Positions 53,352-62,051 of a DNA stretch of 64,000 nt are shown here, one piece after another (positions within the stretch are counted from its first letter, which is position 1; every line of letters starts with the position of its first letter). The DNA is taken from contig CALJDJ010000070.1 of the NCBI GenBank assembly GCA_938023705.1, forward strand, positions 1 through 64,000, read 5' to 3'. The position numbers and the translations under genes are program-made. The stretch comes from an uncultured Collinsella sp. (lineage in GTDB: Bacteria > Actinomycetota > Coriobacteriia > Coriobacteriales > Coriobacteriaceae). The notes below the pieces were generated by a model. That model saw only the letters and a list, made by a program, of their open reading frames with translations. It was not told where the DNA came from and did no database searches.

Positions 53352-53651
53352 CTAGTCCTCATCGAGGAATGATATAAGCTCATCAGCGTTATTGAATGAC
53401 GGGCTGTCGTCCGGCAGAATCCCCAACTCATGAGCTTCGGCGATCACCATGGCACGCCTCGTTGCCTCGTTGGGCACCTCCGCCCTTCCTACGATCTCAA
53501 AAGGAATCTTTCGTTGATTTACCAGCTGCCGAACAGCAAGGTTGAGATACGAATTGAGACTCAGACCAACCGTATCCAAGAACTCAGTCGCCTGTTCCTT
53601 GAGCCCCTCTTCGATGCGAACCGTCGTAGGCTTAACCGTTGCAGTAGACAT
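53352..53651 (-). CDS. RelB/DinJ-family antitoxin
   Basis: A 99-residue ribbon-helix-helix antitoxin: TVRIEEGLKEQATEFLDTVGLSLNSYLNLAVRQLVNQRKIPFEI is the RHH DNA-binding domain of RelB/DinJ proteins, and the acidic C-terminus (ADELISFLDED) wraps the toxin. GAGGAGGT is 5 nt before the ATG. It should bind the operator directly upstream and, with the toxin, repress its own operon. Confidence 0.93.
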   Translation of the reverse strand: MSTATVKPTTVRIEEGLKEQATEFLDTVGLSLNSYLNLAVRQLVNQRKIPFEIVGRAEVPNEATRRAMVIAEAHELGILPDDSPSFNNADELISFLDED

Positions 53652-53677
53652 ACGCGACCTCCTCGCCTCGTCTTTTG

Positions 53678-53731
53678 CATCAGTATACCCCGTTTAGATG
53701 GCATACTGATGTTAAATAGCATCAGTATGCC
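53678..53731 (-). promoter_or_regulatory. Operator of the toxin-antitoxin operon
   Basis: GGCATACTGATG (53700-53711) and CATCAGTATGCC (53720-53731) are perfect 12-bp inverted repeats around 8 bp. A third half-site, GCATCAGTATA, lies at 53678. This is the spacing expected for a RHH antitoxin. Confidence 0.85.
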
Positions 53732-53763
53732 GTTCACATTGCTATAACAACAGTCACAGCACC

Positions 53764-54522
53764 CTACATCAGCCCGCTCAGGGCAATGTCAACGGCCTCG
53801 TTGAGGTCGTCGGTGATGTGCACCAGCTCCGGATCGAGCGGGCTAATCATACCGGCGTCCATCACCGGGCCGTTGAGCCAGTCGAACAGGCCCTGCCAGT
53901 ACTCGGTGCCCACCAAAACGAGCGGCATGCGCTTAACCTTGTGTGTCTGTACCAGCGTGAGCACCTCGAACATCTCGTCGAGAGTACCAAAGCCACCAGG
54001 AAACACGATGGCGCCCGAGCTGTATTTGACGAACATGGTCTTGCGCACAAAGAAGTAACGGAAGTCCATGCCAAGGTTCACGTATTTGTTGAGCCCGTGC
54101 TCGTGCGGAAGCTCGATACCCAAGCCGACCGACTTGCCGTTGACACTCGCCGCTCCCCTGTTAGCCGCCTCCATGACGCCGGGACCGCCGCCGGTGATAA
54201 CCGCCACGCCGCGCTGGGCGATCTTGCGACCGACCGTGCGCGCGGCCTTGTAGAGCGGATCGGTCTTGGGCGTGCGGGCGCTGCCGAAGATGGTCACTGC
54301 AGGACCAAGCTCGGCAAGCGCGCCAAAACCATCGACAAACTCTGCCTGAATGCGCAGCACGCGCCACGGATCGGCATGCAGCCAGTCGGTCGACTCCTCG
54401 GGCGCCAGCAAGTTGGCATAGGTGTTGTCCTTAGGAATCATGGGGCCGCGCATGACCACGGGGCCGCGGCGGTACGTCTCGTCGTAGGCAGGCTCGCCCT
54501 CGACGTTTTCATTCTTAATCAT
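53764..54522 (-). CDS. LOG-family nucleotide phosphoribohydrolase-like protein
   Basis: A 252-residue Rossmann-fold protein with ITGGGPGVMEAANRGA and PGGFGTLDEMFE, the paired motifs of the LOG/TIGR00730 family (formerly lysine-decarboxylase-like). Family members release the base from nucleoside 5'-monophosphates; some make cytokinins, others have housekeeping roles. About 70 extra N-terminal residues precede the core. AGGAG lies 6 nt before the ATG of MIKNENV. It stands between the toxin-antitoxin operon and tgt. Confidence 0.92.
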   Translation of the reverse strand: MIKNENVEGEPAYDETYRRGPVVMRGPMIPKDNTYANLLAPEESTDWLHADPWRVLRIQAEFVDGFGALAELGPAVTIFGSARTPKTDPLYKAARTVGRKIAQRGVAVITGGGPGVMEAANRGAASVNGKSVGLGIELPHEHGLNKYVNLGMDFRYFFVRKTMFVKYSSGAIVFPGGFGTLDEMFEVLTLVQTHKVKRMPLVLVGTEYWQGLFDWLNGPVMDAGMISPLDPELVHITDDLNEAVDIALSGLM

Positions 54523-54735
54523 GGGTACTCCTATCGAGAAAAAGAAAAACGGGCGAGGTCGACGCCATGCGCCAAACACCCGCCCGAACATCAACTATTC
54601 GGTATGGTACCCACGATGCATCAAGTGCTTGCAAGCTATCGGTCATCGGTCGCGCAGACGGTGTTAGCGAACGTGATGACCGGCCGGCGCTCGTCCCTTG
54701 CCGTTGCCCGCGCTTTGCAAGCGCCCGCGCCGCTC

Positions 54736-55875
54736 TTAGTAGTCCACCGCCGCAGGGCTGTTCATCCAGTCGCTCACAAACGCGCCGTAGCGGCCCTCGA
54801 TAATGGCCTGACGGGCACGCTGCATAAGGTTGAGCAGGTAGTAGATGTTGTGCATCGACAGCAGAATACCGCCGAGCATCTCCTTCTGCGTGACCATGTG
54901 ACGGATGAGCGCGCGGCTGTAGCCGCCCGTGCACACCGGGCAGGTGCAGGTGGGGTCGATGGGGCCGTCGTCGTGCGCAAAGCGCGCGTTGCGGAAGTTG
55001 AGGCGACCCTCGCTCGAAAACGCGGTACCCATGCGGCCAGTGCGCGTCGGCAGCACGCAGTCGAACATGTCGATGCCCACGCCAACGCCGCGCACGAGCG
55101 TGGTAGGGTTGCCGACGCCCATGAGGTAGCGCGGCTTGTGCTTAGGCATGTACTCGGAAACCAGCGGCGCCAGCGTCTCGAACATGGTCTCATGGTCCTC
55201 GCCCACCGAGTAGCCGCCGATGCCGTAGCCGGGGAAGTCGCCGCACTCCTCCAGGTGGCGCAGCGATCGCAGGCGCAGATCCAGATGCATGCCACCCTGA
55301 ACGATGCCAAAAAGTGCCTGGTCATCACGGGTATGAGCCTTGTAGCAGCGCTCGGCCCACATACTCGACAGCTCCACGGCGCGCTCGACATAGGCACGCG
55401 TGGCAGGATAGCCGGGGCATTGGTCGAGCTGCATGCAGATGTCGGAGCCGAGCTTCATGGCGATTTCCATGTTGTCCTTGGGCGTCCAGAACACGTGGCG
55501 GCCGTCGTAATCGTTGACGATAAAGCGCACGCCCTCGTCGGTGAGCTTGACGGCGTCGTTGTGGCTGAAGACCTGGAAACCGCCCGAGTCGGTGAGGATG
55601 GGGCCGTGCCAGTTCATGAACTTGTGCAGTCCGCCCAGCTCGGCGATGGTGTCCTCGCCGGGACGCATGGACAGGTGATAGGTATTGGCAAGCACGATCT
55701 GGGCACCGAGCTGCTTGACGGTCTCGGTGGGAATACCCTTGACGTTTGCCTTGGTGCCCACGGGCATAAAGATCGGCGTCTCGATGTCGCCGTGCGGGGT
55801 ATGCAGCACGCCGGCGCGCGCGTGCGTGGTCGGGTCCTCGGCGATAAGGTCGAATTTAAAGAGGCTCTGGTCCAT
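54736..55875 (-). CDS. tgt: tRNA-guanine transglycosylase
   Basis: Tgt exchanges guanine-34 for preQ1 (or queuine) in tRNAs with GUN anticodons. The 379-residue protein has the catalytic LTDSGGFQ (D96), GVGNPTTLVRGV and the zinc site C310-x-C312-x2-C315 with H342 (CTCPVCTGGYSR ... SMHN). Length is normal. With queA and queH further on, the window holds the late queuosine steps; the preQ1 synthesis genes are absent here. AAGGAG precedes the ATG. Confidence 0.97.
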   Translation of the reverse strand: MDQSLFKFDLIAEDPTTHARAGVLHTPHGDIETPIFMPVGTKANVKGIPTETVKQLGAQIVLANTYHLSMRPGEDTIAELGGLHKFMNWHGPILTDSGGFQVFSHNDAVKLTDEGVRFIVNDYDGRHVFWTPKDNMEIAMKLGSDICMQLDQCPGYPATRAYVERAVELSSMWAERCYKAHTRDDQALFGIVQGGMHLDLRLRSLRHLEECGDFPGYGIGGYSVGEDHETMFETLAPLVSEYMPKHKPRYLMGVGNPTTLVRGVGVGIDMFDCVLPTRTGRMGTAFSSEGRLNFRNARFAHDDGPIDPTCTCPVCTGGYSRALIRHMVTQKEMLGGILLSMHNIYYLLNLMQRARQAIIEGRYGAFVSDWMNSPAAVDY

Positions 55876-55968
55876 AAACTGGAACTCCTTGGTTGCGGTT
55901 CATACGCAGACCATTATACGAGCAACCATCGAACCGCACCGACTCGACAGAAACTGGCGCATTAAACG

Positions 55969-56055
55969 ACTAGTCGTTGGGGACAGTCTTCGCAGCCATC
56001 TTGCAAAGGAGTGTCCCAATCTGCCGGCACTCAGGGACTGTCCCCAAGTGCCGAC
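55969..56055. repeat. REP-like TGCCGGCA palindromic repeat, copy 3
   Basis: CTAGTCGTTGGGGACAGTCTT, then AAAGGAGTGTCCC, then TGCCGGCACTCAGGGACTG and TCCCCAAGTGCCGAC match copy 1 over the whole unit. GTGTCCCTTTCGACTAGTC follows, mirroring the start. Confidence 0.8.
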
Positions 56056-56126
56056 AAGAGTGTCCCTTTCGACTAGTCATTTAAGAACATCCCCAACGGC
56101 TACCCATGAGAGGCCTTCTGTCAACA

Positions 56127-56300
56127 ACACAAACGCCGATGCTATGGCACCGACAGCGAAAACCCGCCAGAGCGAGCAAGGTGCCTTGAAACAAGGCGGC
56201 ATTGATCTTTTGATCATGCCGCCGAAGTTGAAAGGCAGATTGCCGCTCTGGCGGGTTTGCAGCGTCAACTGGTTACGCGGTTCGTAGAACCGCGTAACTG
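56127..56300 (-). other. Composite structured element 3' of the SDR gene
   Basis: On the minus strand, right after the SDR stop, comes GTTACGCGGTTC paired with GAACCGCGTAAC. Then an outer stem CCGCCAGAGCGGCAA / TTGCTCGCTCTGGCGG encloses an inner hairpin GGCGGCATGATC / GATCAATGCCGCC. The tail GGGTTTTCGCTGTC is repeated in the element at 59250. No coding content. Confidence 0.7.
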
Positions 56301-57101
56301 TTAGGGCCGCTGGCCCATGCCGCCCTCGAGGGTGACAGTCTCGCCGTTCATATACTTAAAGTCGGGGCCGCAGAGCTGAACGACCACGCGGCCGATCTCC
56401 TTCTCGACGTCGCCGTAGTGGCCCGCCGGCGGCATGTGGACGTTGGCCTTGAACGCCTCGGGATAGGCATCCTGGAAGTTCTCAAGCGCAGCGGTCCAAG
56501 CAAGCGGGCAAACGATATTGACGTTGATGCCGTCCTTGCCCCACTCGTTGGCGGCGACGCGAGTCAGGCCGCGGATGCCCTCCTTGGCGGCAGCATAGCT
56601 GCACTGGCCGTAGTTGCCAAACAGGCCGGCGCCCGAAGCAAAGTTGACCACGGAGCCCTTGGTCTCTTTCAGGTGCGGATAGGCCTTCTGCATGTACAGG
56701 TAGGTAGCATACAGACCGGAGTAAATGGCCAGGTTAAACTGATCCATGGTGTGATCGGCAATGGTCACGCCCGAGGCGCTGGCCTGAGCGTTGTTGACGA
56801 CGGCGTCGATGCGACCGAACTCCTCAATCGCCTTGTCGATAACGTTCTGCACGACGGCCTCGTTGTCCTGGCCGGCGGAGACATCGGCCTGAACAGGCAG
56901 AACCTTGACGCCGTACTCAGCCTCGAGAGACTCCTTGGCAGCCTCGAGCTTGGCGACGTTGCGGCCAGTGATGACGAGGTTCGCGCCCTCCTTGGCAAAA
57001 GCGATATCGATGCCGTAACCGATGGAGCCAGCGGAGCCGTCCTTGAGCGTGGCCTTGCCGCCGCCGGTGACGATCACGGTCTTACCAGTGAAAAGTCCCA
57101 T
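56301..57101 (-). CDS. Short-chain dehydrogenase/reductase
   Basis: A 266-residue classical SDR: VIVTGGGKATLKDGSAGSIGYGIDIAFAKEG has the glycine-rich cofactor loop with an unusual insertion after GGG, then DAVVNNAQ, the catalytic Ser in NFASG and Y-x3-K in SYAAAKEG. The insertion resembles SDRs that act on steroids or polyketides, but the substrate cannot be told. It is not similar in sequence to the 7-beta-hydroxysteroid dehydrogenase I know from Collinsella. AAAGGAC precedes the chosen ATG. Confidence 0.9.
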   Translation of the reverse strand: MGLFTGKTVIVTGGGKATLKDGSAGSIGYGIDIAFAKEGANLVITGRNVAKLEAAKESLEAEYGVKVLPVQADVSAGQDNEAVVQNVIDKAIEEFGRIDAVVNNAQASASGVTIADHTMDQFNLAIYSGLYATYLYMQKAYPHLKETKGSVVNFASGAGLFGNYGQCSYAAAKEGIRGLTRVAANEWGKDGINVNIVCPLAWTAALENFQDAYPEAFKANVHMPPAGHYGDVEKEIGRVVVQLCGPDFKYMNGETVTLEGGMGQRP

Positions 57102-57395
57102 ACAAAGTCCTTTCAAATCGCGACGGGCCCGCCCGTCGACTGCGCGCATCCAACTTCACGCGCCAAAAGCTGACATGCAACTTTAGCGGGTTCAAGTGAA
57201 AAATAAAGCCCATGGCAGGCGAACGGTGCAACGTCTTTCGGCGAAGGGAATGTCAAGTAAAAATTGGATAGAGCGACCGAGTTTTTGTTAACGCAACGAG
57301 TCATCGAACACGTTTTGAAACTTTGCTGCGGGGCGCGGGATGTCGGCGCGAGACTTTATCATAGGGTGACGAACAACGATGAGGAGCACATGCCT

Positions 57396-59177
57396 ATGAC
57401 AGACGAGCTGGACCCCCAGACTCAACAGCATATTGATAATTCCGCAGACACCATTGACGACTGCGATACTTCCACCAGAAGCGATGGCGGCATTGATGCC
57501 GCTGTCGAGGAGGCTCCTGCCGCCGCAGACGAGGCCGCAGACGCAAATGTCGCCGCAGAGCAAGACAAAGAAGAGCAGCTAGAGCAGCCGGACCCGAGCG
57601 ATACTGAGCCCAAGGCTGAGAACGCTCCGCAAGCAGCGGGCCCCATCGAGGTGTCTTCGGAAGAAGAGCTCGACGCCGTCATGGACTCCATGATGGATGC
57701 CGTCAAAGCGATGAAGGACGCTGTCGCCGATGCCGACGTTGACGCCGAAGAGGAAGAGGCTGCCGAGGCCGCCTCGACCTTTGTACCCGGCGAGACCCCC
57801 GTTGCCGATCAGGGCAGCACTATGCCCTCGTTTCTGCAGCTCGAGCATCCCACGATTGGCGCGGACGCCGTCGACCCGCATGCAGCGGGCTTTTCCGTGA
57901 TCGAAGGCGGCACCGGCAATATCGCCGCGCCGCAGACTGCCGATACGAATGCCGCCGAGGCCGCGCACCCGACCACCTCGCATGCCCCCGCCACGAGCCG
58001 CGACCTGGGGAGCGCCGTCTCAAACACCGCTAACGCCGTGGGCACTTTTATCGCCCAGGGCGCGTCGGCCATGCGCGAGATGAACGCCGCAAAGAAGGCA
58101 CTCGCCGATGCCCGCGCCCACCTGTCCGAGCTTGAGCAGCGCATCGCCGACCAGGCAGAGGAGCTCGAGACGCGCCAGGACATCGCAGGCCGCTACGATC
58201 AGATCATCGCCGACCAGCGCCAGGCAATCGCCACGGCACAAAAGACTGCAGCGGCCGCCGAGATTGACCGTGATGCCCACGCCTCCAAAGCGACAGAGCT
58301 CAAGGGTCAGCTCGAACAAATGAAGACAGAGGATGACGCGACTGAGCTCCGTCTGAAGGCCGCGCTCGATGCCGTGGAGGCCCGCGAGGCGAGCTCGCGC
58401 GAGACCGGCAACCGCCTCGTTCGACGTCTTGAGGATTCCAAGCGCATCCGCGACAAGGTGAAGGCAGAGCGAGACGCCGGCATTGCCGCCGCACAACAAA
58501 CCGTCGACGCCACGCGCGCCCAGCTCGAGACGCTGCGTCATGAGTATGCCGAGCTGCAACGCAATCCCTCGGCAAATCCCGCCAACTATACGGTGCGCAC
58601 CAGCGAGCTCTCGATGCAGATTTCCGACACGGCAGATGCCCTGCGTAAAGCCGAAGAAGATGTCCCGCGCATCACCGCCGACCTTGAGCACTCGCTTGCC
58701 GCAGCCGAGCAGGCCGTCGAGCAGGCTCAAGCCCCTATCGCCGACGCAAAACGCGCGCACCAAGCCGTGACGACCGAAGCCGATGCCGCGCGCGACGAGC
58801 TGCAGACGGCGAAGACAGCCGCCGCGACTCGTCAGCGCGAACTGCGCGAGAAGATCACTGCCGAGGACAAGGCACGCCGCGACCAGGAGCAGAGCATCGC
58901 CAACGCCCAAGCAGATGCCGCACATGCGCAGTCGATCATCGAACAGGCGACCGAAGTGCACGACCACCCAGAGATCACTGAGTCGCTTGCAGGATCCTTG
59001 GCCCGAGACAAAGCCGAACACACCGAGACCGAGCGAGAAGTCGCCCAGCTCGAGGCCACCGAGGACGCGGTGCGCGAACGTACCCGCGACTCACGCATCA
59101 AATTCACCGGCGCCATCGTCTGCATCGTTGCCGTAGTTCTCGTGATCATCTTGATCTGGCTGTTCGCGAGCAAGTAA
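57396..59177 (+). CDS. Tail-anchored coiled-coil protein
   Basis: A 593-residue protein of unknown function. Residues 1-240 are acidic, Ala/Glu/Asp-rich and probably disordered. From MNAAKKALADARAHLSELEQRIADQAEELE onward some 300 residues form long heptad-like coiled coils. The C-terminus FTGAIVCIVAVVLVIILIWLFASK is a single transmembrane anchor with a short tail. It may be a structural or cell-envelope protein. The ATG at 57396 is 9 nt after GAGGAG; another 6 nt upstream is only 3 nt from it. Confidence 0.8.
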   Translation: MTDELDPQTQQHIDNSADTIDDCDTSTRSDGGIDAAVEEAPAAADEAADANVAAEQDKEEQLEQPDPSDTEPKAENAPQAAGPIEVSSEEELDAVMDSMMDAVKAMKDAVADADVDAEEEEAAEAASTFVPGETPVADQGSTMPSFLQLEHPTIGADAVDPHAAGFSVIEGGTGNIAAPQTADTNAAEAAHPTTSHAPATSRDLGSAVSNTANAVGTFIAQGASAMREMNAAKKALADARAHLSELEQRIADQAEELETRQDIAGRYDQIIADQRQAIATAQKTAAAAEIDRDAHASKATELKGQLEQMKTEDDATELRLKAALDAVEAREASSRETGNRLVRRLEDSKRIRDKVKAERDAGIAAAQQTVDATRAQLETLRHEYAELQRNPSANPANYTVRTSELSMQISDTADALRKAEEDVPRITADLEHSLAAAEQAVEQAQAPIADAKRAHQAVTTEADAARDELQTAKTAAATRQRELREKITAEDKARRDQEQSIANAQADAAHAQSIIEQATEVHDHPEITESLAGSLARDKAEHTETEREVAQLEATEDAVRERTRDSRIKFTGAIVCIVAVVLVIILIWLFASK

Positions 59178-59183
59178 CCACTC

Positions 59184-59242
59184 CCCAACGATTACAAGGA
59201 CTGTCCCCAGGTGCCGGCACATAAGGAACGTCCCCAAGTGCC
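59184..59242. repeat. REP-like TGCCGGCA palindromic repeat, copy 4
   Basis: ACAAGGACTGTCCCCAGG, TGCCGGCACATAAGGAAC and GTCCCCAAGTGCC repeat the two-part unit. It lies just after the stop of the coiled-coil gene. Confidence 0.8.
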
Positions 59243-59249
59243 AACAAAG

Positions 59250-59483
59250 GCGACGCCGATGTTTTGGCGCGGACAGCGAAAACCCGCTAGAGCGGCATCC
59301 TCTTGACAACCAAAGAAATGCCGGTGTTTTGGCAACGACAGCGAGCGGGTCGCATTTGAGACAAGGTGACGTGAAACGAAAGGGCGCTGACCTTCTGGTC
59401 GCGCCCTTGAAGTTGAACGTCAGATTGTCCAAATGCGGCCCGCGCAGCGTCGGCCGGTTACGGCGTTTGGAAAACGCCGTAAC
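59250..59483 (-). other. Composite structured element 3' of queA
   Basis: On the minus strand GGTTACGGCGTTT / AAACGCCGTAACC overlaps the queA stop. Next an outer stem CGCATTTGGACAA / TTGTCTCAAATGCG encloses GGGCGCGACC / GGTCAGCGCCC. Then the sequence CGCTGTCGTTGCCAAAACA, followed by CGGCATTTC, appears twice in variant form. It shares its plan with 56127-56300. Confidence 0.7.
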
Positions 59484-60701
59484 CTACAAAATGAGCATCG
59501 CGTCGCCAAAGCTGAAGAAGCGGTAGCGCTCCTCGATGGCGGCGGCGTAGGCATCCATGATCTGGTCGCGGGTGGCAAGCGCGCTCACGAGCATCATGAG
59601 CGTGGAGCGCGGCACGTGGAAGTTTGTGATCAGCGCGTCGACCACGTGATAGGTCGAGCCGGGCATAAGGTAGAGCTGCGTCGTGGCGTTCGCGCGCACC
59701 ACGATGTCACCGCGGCCAAGTGTATCGGCCCCGTCCTCGCGGCCCTCAAAATAGCGCGCCGTCACGGCCGGATCGGACACCGGTGCCTCAGCGTCAAAGG
59801 CGCTCTCGAGCGAGCGCACTGCGGTGGTACCGACAGCAATCACGCGATGCCCCTCGGCCTTAGCCTTATGCACGGCGTCGACAACCTCCTGCGACACGTG
59901 GTAGCGCTCGGTGTGCATCACGTGCTGCGTGGGGTCGTCCTCCTCCACCAGACGGAAGGTATCGATACCCACCTCGAGCTCGACGGCGGCAAACTTCGCA
60001 CCCTTGGCCTCGATAGCGGCCATAAGCTCGGGCGTAAAATGCAGACCCGCCGTAGGAGCGGCAGCCGAGTGCTCCTCCTTCATGGCGTAGACGGTCTGGT
60101 ACTTCTCGGGATCGCCCTCGTAATCGGTAATGTAAGGCGGCAGCGGCACGTGGCCGGCAGCATGGATGGCCTCGTCGAGCGTGCGCGGGTCACCGGCGGC
60201 ATTGCAACCGGCCGGCTCAAAACGCACCAGACGACCGCCGCGGCTATCGGTGACAAAGTCGATGACCTCGGCCATCAGCACCACGGGAGCCCCCTCGGGC
60301 GCATGGGCGCCACCGGCGCGATACTCAATCTGAGCACCGGGCTTCAGACGCTTGCCCGGCTTGACCAGGCACTCCCAAACGTGGCCCAGCGGATCAACAT
60401 CCTCGCGGCGCTTGAGCAGCAGTGTCTCGACCACACCGCCCGAGCCTGCTTTGCGACCGATAAGACGGGCCGGCATCACGCGCGTCTGGTTGATGACGAG
60501 CACGTCGCCCGGCTCGATATAGTCGATGATGTCGCGGAAGATGCGGTGCTCAACGGTACCGCCGTGCTCCAGCGGCGTCCCCGCCTGGGAGCCTTTGCGA
60601 TCCACCACCAGCAGGCGGCAGGAGTCGCGCGGCTCGGCAGGAGCCTGGGCAATCAGTTCCTCAGGAAGGTTGTAGTCAAAATCATCGGTACGCATAGACA
60701 C
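59484..60701 (-). CDS. queA: S-adenosylmethionine:tRNA ribosyltransferase-isomerase
   Basis: QueA adds the ribosyl-derived cyclopentene unit from SAM to preQ1 in tRNA, giving epoxyqueuosine. The 405-residue protein shows FDYNLPEELIAQ, VINQTRVMPARL, AAPTAGLHFTPELM and TNFHVPRSTLMMLVSAL, all diagnostic. It is about 50 residues longer than E. coli QueA owing to insertions near HAPEGAPVVLMAE. The GTG at 60701 is 8 nt after AAGGAG; the ATG 6 nt later is the alternative. It follows queH by 64 nt. Confidence 0.96.
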   Translation of the reverse strand: MSMRTDDFDYNLPEELIAQAPAEPRDSCRLLVVDRKGSQAGTPLEHGGTVEHRIFRDIIDYIEPGDVLVINQTRVMPARLIGRKAGSGGVVETLLLKRREDVDPLGHVWECLVKPGKRLKPGAQIEYRAGGAHAPEGAPVVLMAEVIDFVTDSRGGRLVRFEPAGCNAAGDPRTLDEAIHAAGHVPLPPYITDYEGDPEKYQTVYAMKEEHSAAAPTAGLHFTPELMAAIEAKGAKFAAVELEVGIDTFRLVEEDDPTQHVMHTERYHVSQEVVDAVHKAKAEGHRVIAVGTTAVRSLESAFDAEAPVSDPAVTARYFEGREDGADTLGRGDIVVRANATTQLYLMPGSTYHVVDALITNFHVPRSTLMMLVSALATRDQIMDAYAAAIEERYRFFSFGDAMLIL

Positions 60702-60765
60702 GTCGGATACTCCTTATATAGCTAAAGTCCGCTCTACATCCTAGCAGGCTGACGTCCCAAACGAA

Positions 60766-61341
60766 CTACTTTTTGGCGGCTTTGCGCTCGTCGCGGATGC
60801 GGGCGCGGTCCATGGCCGCCTCGACAGCAGAAAAGCGGCAGCCGCAGTAGTTCTGTCGATACATGCCCAGTTCGCGCGAACGGCGCGTAGCCTCGGGATA
60901 ATACGGGCGAAAATCGCGGATCACCGGGGTGAGACCGCGGGCGGCAGCCAGACGCTCCAAAACATCATTGCAGGTATCGAACAGCTGATACGGCGATACG
61001 GCGAGCGTCGTACCCACATATTCAAACCCGCGCTCCTGGGCAACGCGGCATGCCTCGGCCAAGCGCAAGGCATAGCACGCGCGACAGCGACGGGGACGAT
61101 CGGCACCCAACGGAGCCACGCCGGTTTCCCAGCGTTCGCGGTCCTCCCCGGCCTCGATGAGCTCGATGTCGCCATCGGCACACCACCGGCGCAGCTCGTC
61201 CAAACGACGCTGCCATTCATCGCGCGGCTGAATATTGGGGTTGGTCCAGCAGATCGTGGGTTCAAACCCCTCCTCGCGCAGCAGGCGAACCGGCTCAAGC
61301 GAACACGGCGCACAGCAAGCGTGCAACAACAACGGCCTCAT
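60766..61341 (-). CDS. queH: Epoxyqueuosine reductase QueH
   Basis: QueH reduces epoxyqueuosine to queuosine in tRNA, replacing QueG in many anaerobes. The 191-residue protein has LLHACCAPCSLEPV with the paired Cys, RCRACYALRL, and NYCGCRFS, which bind the iron-sulfur cluster and metal site, and GTTLAVSPYQ. The ATG of MRPLLLH is 6 nt after GAGGAG; the ATG two codons upstream overlaps that site. It is upstream of queA in the same direction, so the last two queuosine steps are made together. Confidence 0.94.
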   Translation of the reverse strand: MRPLLLHACCAPCSLEPVRLLREEGFEPTICWTNPNIQPRDEWQRRLDELRRWCADGDIELIEAGEDRERWETGVAPLGADRPRRCRACYALRLAEACRVAQERGFEYVGTTLAVSPYQLFDTCNDVLERLAAARGLTPVIRDFRPYYPEATRRSRELGMYRQNYCGCRFSAVEAAMDRARIRDERKAAKK

Positions 61342-61351
61342 CAACATCTCC

Positions 61352-61919
61352 TCACCCGAAAAAGCGCACGCCAAAGGACGTGTCCTCGCAGGCGGCAATG
61401 CGGCGGTCGCGCAGGATCGTCCGCACGTAATACCAGTCGCCCGTGCATCCCGAAAGGTGCAAACCAGCCGCCAGGTAGCACAGCAGCGGATACCCCGAAA
61501 ACGCAAATCCCAGGGCAAACGCCGCCGTCACAACAACCGTCGGCGCCAGGCAAACCGCCATGTACCGCCGGCGCGAATACACAATCCCCTCGGCGCAGGC
61601 ATAGATCATGCACGTCTCACGGTTCGCTCCAAAAGTCACGTGCGCACTCGCGAGCGCCAGCTGCTTAAAAAAACACACCGTGCACCAGCTCGTGCACGGC
61701 AAACGACGCCATTGAGACCGCAGCCAAGCCGACTATCCAGCCCACGACTGCCGTCCAGCCGCCCGCATCAGCAGCATCCAAGTCTGCAGGCCCGCCCAGC
61801 AGCATAAACACCGGCACCAGGCACACGGCAAACACGCCGACTACGACCATCCCCCACACGAAGCAAGCGTGCAGAAAATCCTCGTCTTCAAACGCATGTA
61901 TGTTGGAAATCTCATTCAT
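61352..61919 (-). pseudogene. DUF3267-type metalloprotease gene interrupted at a T7 tract
   Basis: The first 84 codons (MNEISNIHAFEDEDF ... MASFAVHELVHGVFF) end in TAA within GTGTTTTTTTAAGC at 61666-61679. In the next frame the protein continues without break as FFKQLALASAHVTFGANRETCM and so on to the stop at 61352. Removing one T restores about 188 codons: four hydrophobic segments, the zinc motif HELVH and the typical FFK continuation of DUF3267 proteins. It is either a recent frameshift, a slippage-regulated gene or a sequencing error. The stop lies 10 nt before queH. Confidence 0.75.
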
Positions 61920-62051
61920 AGCATCTTAGGATAGCGCCCCTGCCACGTACCCGTCCGCATGTGCGATAATGTCGAACGATATGCACGAATTGACCACTGC
62001 GCCGCCGAGCCCCGCGCCCGGCCGCGCTCTCACCATATGCGAAGGAGTCCC

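Noticed and set aside
53818..55965. 715-codon plus-strand frame opposite the LOG gene and tgt
   Set aside because: Antisense to two conserved genes.
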